Assembly: GCA_002419215.1 (NCBI GenBank)
Contig: DIFQ01000032.1
Location: forward strand, 1,865 to 37,466
DNA: 35,602 bases
Direction of reading: 5' to 3'
DNA from: Syntrophaceae bacterium UBA5744
Lineage (GTDB): Bacteria; Desulfobacterota; Syntrophia; Syntrophales; UBA2192
Below are positions 33,635-35,602 of the stretch, in pieces (position 1 is the stretch's first letter; every line of letters starts with the position of its first letter). The notes beneath the pieces are model-generated. The model made no database searches and had not been told where the DNA came from. It was given only the letters and a program-made list of their open reading frames with translations. Made by a program: the position numbers and the translations under genes.

Positions 33635-34006
33635 TCAGTCGTCTTTCAGCACTTTCCACGACGCAGAGGCCTTCCCTGTGGCGCCCTTTCGGACATCGAT
33701 TGCCGTGATCTCGACTTCCTTGTGGTCTTTCGATACGGTAAACACCAGTCGATAATCCCCGGCGTCCGTGCTCACCGATTCCACGATGTCGCTTAATTTG
33801 TGAGCCTTCGGGTCTTCCTTCAATAACACCATGGCGTATTGGTTCGTGAGCCTTGCCTTTCCCTCCGCCACGGCGCACAGGGCCGCTTTGTTCTCGGCCT
33901 CCGTCAGAAGGGCCGCATAGGTCGGAACGATCGCGGCGATCAGAATGCCGAGGATGGCAAGGACCACGATGATTTCGATCAGCGTGAACCCCTTTCGGTT
34001 CTCCAT
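33635..34006 (-). CDS. Type IV pilin-like protein (class III signal peptide)
   Basis: The 123-residue product begins MENRKGFTLIEIIVVLAILG. The prepilin peptidase site is KG|FTLIE with the +5 glutamate, then a hydrophobic helix to about residue 30 and AENKAALCAVAEGKARLTNQ. The short globular domain has strands YRLVFTV and VEITAIDV. It could be a pilin or a type II secretion pseudopilin; the size fits both. It has a single cysteine, so no C-terminal disulfide loop. The start at 34006 gives the usual leader, though the ribosome site (GAG) is weak; an upstream ATG at 34042 has none. It is probably co-transcribed with the GGDEF-like gene. Confidence 0.82.
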   Translation of the reverse strand: MENRKGFTLIEIIVVLAILGILIAAIVPTYAALLTEAENKAALCAVAEGKARLTNQYAMVLLKEDPKAHKLSDIVESVSTDAGDYRLVFTVSKDHKEVEITAIDVRKGATGKASASWKVLKDD

Positions 34007-34107
34007 GGTTCTCGAGATGGAAACGTAAGCTATGGCGGTCATGGCGATTCAGAAAAATCCCGTTTATTCAATAATGGGTCTCATACCTCGAAACCTACGG
34101 CGCATGT

Positions 34108-34180
34108 GTCATTCCCGCGCAGGCGGGAATCCATCTGAAGAATAGATTCCGGATCAAGAACGGGGTATCCGGAATGACAA
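34108..34180. repeat. REP-like composite element
   Basis: GTCATTCCCGCGCAGGCGGGAATCCATCTGAAG is followed by a second dyad, ATTCCGGAT ... ATCCGGAAT, and a closing GACAA. The first part is nearly identical to 28315-28350. Confidence 0.78.
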
Positions 34181-34620
34181 GGGCACCAGCAGCTTGAGGG
34201 TTGCTTCATTGTCCCTGTCCCCCTCATGAGCACGGGAGGTGCCATCGCAGGGCAGCGGGCGGCGTGCAGATATTTATGAGTGATTTCGTCATGTTGGCGT
34301 TACGATACCTTCCGCCGGGGACCTGGAACGGGCATCCGCTCCAGACCCGGAACGGATCTTGTTCTCCGGAGATCGAATGATTGCAAAGGGTTCTGATTCA
34401 GGTGGCCATTTGGGGGTGGGTCGATCCGGACAGGGGGCAATTCTGAAAGACTGGAAGGTATGTCAATGCATTCCGCGGCGGCTCTGCACGAGGCTGCAGG
34501 CATGAAAAATGATTAGACGTTCTCGCCGATTTCATGAAATATGCAATAAAAACCCGGGAGGACAGGCGATAACCTCAGGGACTTGGCTTGAAACCCGATT
34601 TGATGCCCGATGGGTAAGTG
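34181..34620. other. Gap upstream of the zinc-ribbon membrane protein
   Basis: No gene, RNA or convincing promoter was seen. The frames present have no ribosome sites and no recognisable domains. Confidence 0.35.
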
Positions 34621-35602
34621 ATGCCGAAGATCGAATGCCCGCATTGCGGATTGGTTCAGGAACAGTATCCTCATATACTGCTCTGCAACAGATGCTTCGG
34701 GGATATCAGCGGAAGCGCGGACTGGAGTGCCGCCGAACCGGAAGCCTTGCCGGAAAAAAAAGGCAAGCCCCTCATGAGCGCCAAAGCCATCGGGGCGAGC
34801 ATGCGGGAGAGCCTCCGAATGGGCCGCTCGCTCTCACCCCTCGGGACTACCCTGAGGCGAACGGCAATGAGGATCTTCAAAAGATTTTTGACCTTATACT
34901 TCTTTTCATTTCTTTCCCTGTTCTTTCTGATGGCTATCGGAATCTTCACCTCGATGATCGGGATCAACATGTTCTTTCCCGAGGCGATCCCGCCTGTGCA
35001 ACACATGCTCCCCATCATGCTGACGGGGATAGCCGCCTTCCTGTTCATTTCTCTTTTTTGCCAGGCAGCGCTGATCTCGGCCCTTGTGAACGAAAAGGCC
35101 GGTCTGGTCAAAAGCTTCGCTATTGCATCCCGGAAATATTTTTCCTACACGGCCCTCTTCCTTGTCCTGACCGTTCTCATATGGGTGGGCTTCATGTTCA
35201 TGTACATTCCAGGCGCGATTGTTCTTGTCCTTTTTTCCCTCTCGCCGCTTATTCTGATCTCCGAGAACGAATCGGTCCTAGGCGCCATGAGGAAGAACAT
35301 CCGATACCTTTCGGGGATGTGGATTCCCTTGCTGCTTCGATTTGTCCCCGTTGCCCTCTTCATGATTACCGCCTTGTCTCTCTATGCTTATGGCGGCAGT
35401 TACATTTTGTACAACTTGTACAACACCCGGATGCTGGGGACGGAAAATGCGTTTCTCTTTCCGCTTGTAGCCTCGGCCATTTTCAGCCCGTTCATCGTGA
35501 TCCTCGCCGTCTACGCCTTCACGGTATATGAGGATCTGCGAAATGCGCGGAAAGCACCCGCTCGCCGACCGGCCGACGTCCCGGCGCCTGCCGGGATTCA
35601 GC
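34621..35602 (+). CDS. Zinc-ribbon multi-spanning membrane protein (3' end cut by window edge)
   Basis: An open frame runs from ATG 34621 (or GTG 34618) to the window end without a stop, 327 codons. It begins MPKIECPHCGLVQEQYPHIL, then LCNRCFGDISG. Cysteines 6, 9, 22 and 25 form a zinc ribbon. A low-complexity linker (about 30-85) leads to about five hydrophobic segments near residues 90-120, 128-155, 170-205, 240-265 and 285-310. They include YFFSFLSLFFLMAIGIF and IPGAIVLVLFSLSPLILIS. The latter resembles membrane proteins of the DUF975 or glycerophosphodiesterase-membrane-domain type. Function is unknown. A frame of similar length in another phase (34509-35531) is rich in R, H and P and is a shadow. 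Confidence 0.72.
   Translation, partial: MPKIECPHCGLVQEQYPHILLCNRCFGDISGSADWSAAEPEALPEKKGKPLMSAKAIGASMRESLRMGRSLSPLGTTLRRTAMRIFKRFLTLYFFSFLSLFFLMAIGIFTSMIGINMFFPEAIPPVQHMLPIMLTGIAAFLFISLFCQAALISALVNEKAGLVKSFAIASRKYFSYTALFLVLTVLIWVGFMFMYIPGAIVLVLFSLSPLILISENESVLGAMRKNIRYLSGMWIPLLLRFVPVALFMITALSLYAYGGSYILYNLYNTRMLGTENAFLFPLVASAIFSPFIVILAVYAFTVYEDLRNARKAPARRPADVPAPAGIQ

Noticed and set aside
34509..35531. 340-codon plus-strand frame near the right edge
   Set aside because: Rich in R, H and P. The frame from 34621 has a zinc ribbon and membrane helices and is the credible one.

Overview
The window looks like a chromosomal segment of a GC-rich Gram-negative bacterium, most likely a deltaproteobacterium (Desulfobacterota, perhaps Syntrophales- or Geobacter-like). 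The reasons are the gene repertoire (lipoprotein parvulin, PAS-rich kinase with an NtrC-type partner, PilV/W/X-like minor pilins, PEP-CTERM protein) and intergenic repeats of kinds common in that group. This placement is inference; no rRNA or tRNA gene was seen.

Region 1 (1-8500, all minus strand) is housekeeping: quinolinate synthase (nadA), transcription-repair coupling factor (mfd), a lipoprotein parvulin, a SurA-like periplasmic chaperone, and the 5' part of uvrA running off the left edge. The gaps hold palindromic and degenerate simple repeats. Region 2 (9117-12552) holds an unknown lipoprotein, a secreted or membrane protein with an HExxH motif, and moeA. Region 3 (12957-20284) is a translationally coupled two-component pair: a 1986-residue cytoplasmic histidine kinase with about eleven PAS domains and one GAF, and a sigma-54 activator with an intact GAFTGA loop. 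A sigma-54-type promoter lies just upstream. Region 4 (20377-22582, minus) is a minor pilin operon (PilV-, PilW- and PilX-like) with its own sigma-54-type promoter.

Region 5 (23365-27242) is a poorly characterised set: four small minus-strand genes (a tail-anchored protein, a GspE-N-like protein, a TPR protein and a 52-residue membrane microprotein), the first pair behind another sigma-54-type promoter. A very long DivIVA-domain coiled-coil protein is encoded divergently. Region 6 (27243-35602) holds a PEP-CTERM exosortase substrate with a near-consensus sigma-54 promoter and three TGTAA/TTAC dyads upstream, a lytic transglycosylase, an ExeA-like AAA ATPase with periplasmic LysM and SPOR domains, a second AAA+ ATPase, a degenerate GGDEF-like protein, a type IV pilin-like protein, and a zinc-ribbon multi-spanning membrane protein cut by the right edge.

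My unifying hypothesis is that regions 3-6 serve surface assembly (pili, exopolysaccharide or PEP-CTERM proteins, and peptidoglycan-anchored machinery) under sigma-54 control. The kinase/activator pair is the obvious candidate regulator. Four promoter candidates with -24 GG / -12 GC architecture sit in correct orientation before the kinase, the minor pilins, the GspE-N-like gene and the PEP-CTERM gene. No exosortase and no pilus motor is in the window, so the link rests on promoter architecture and gene content.
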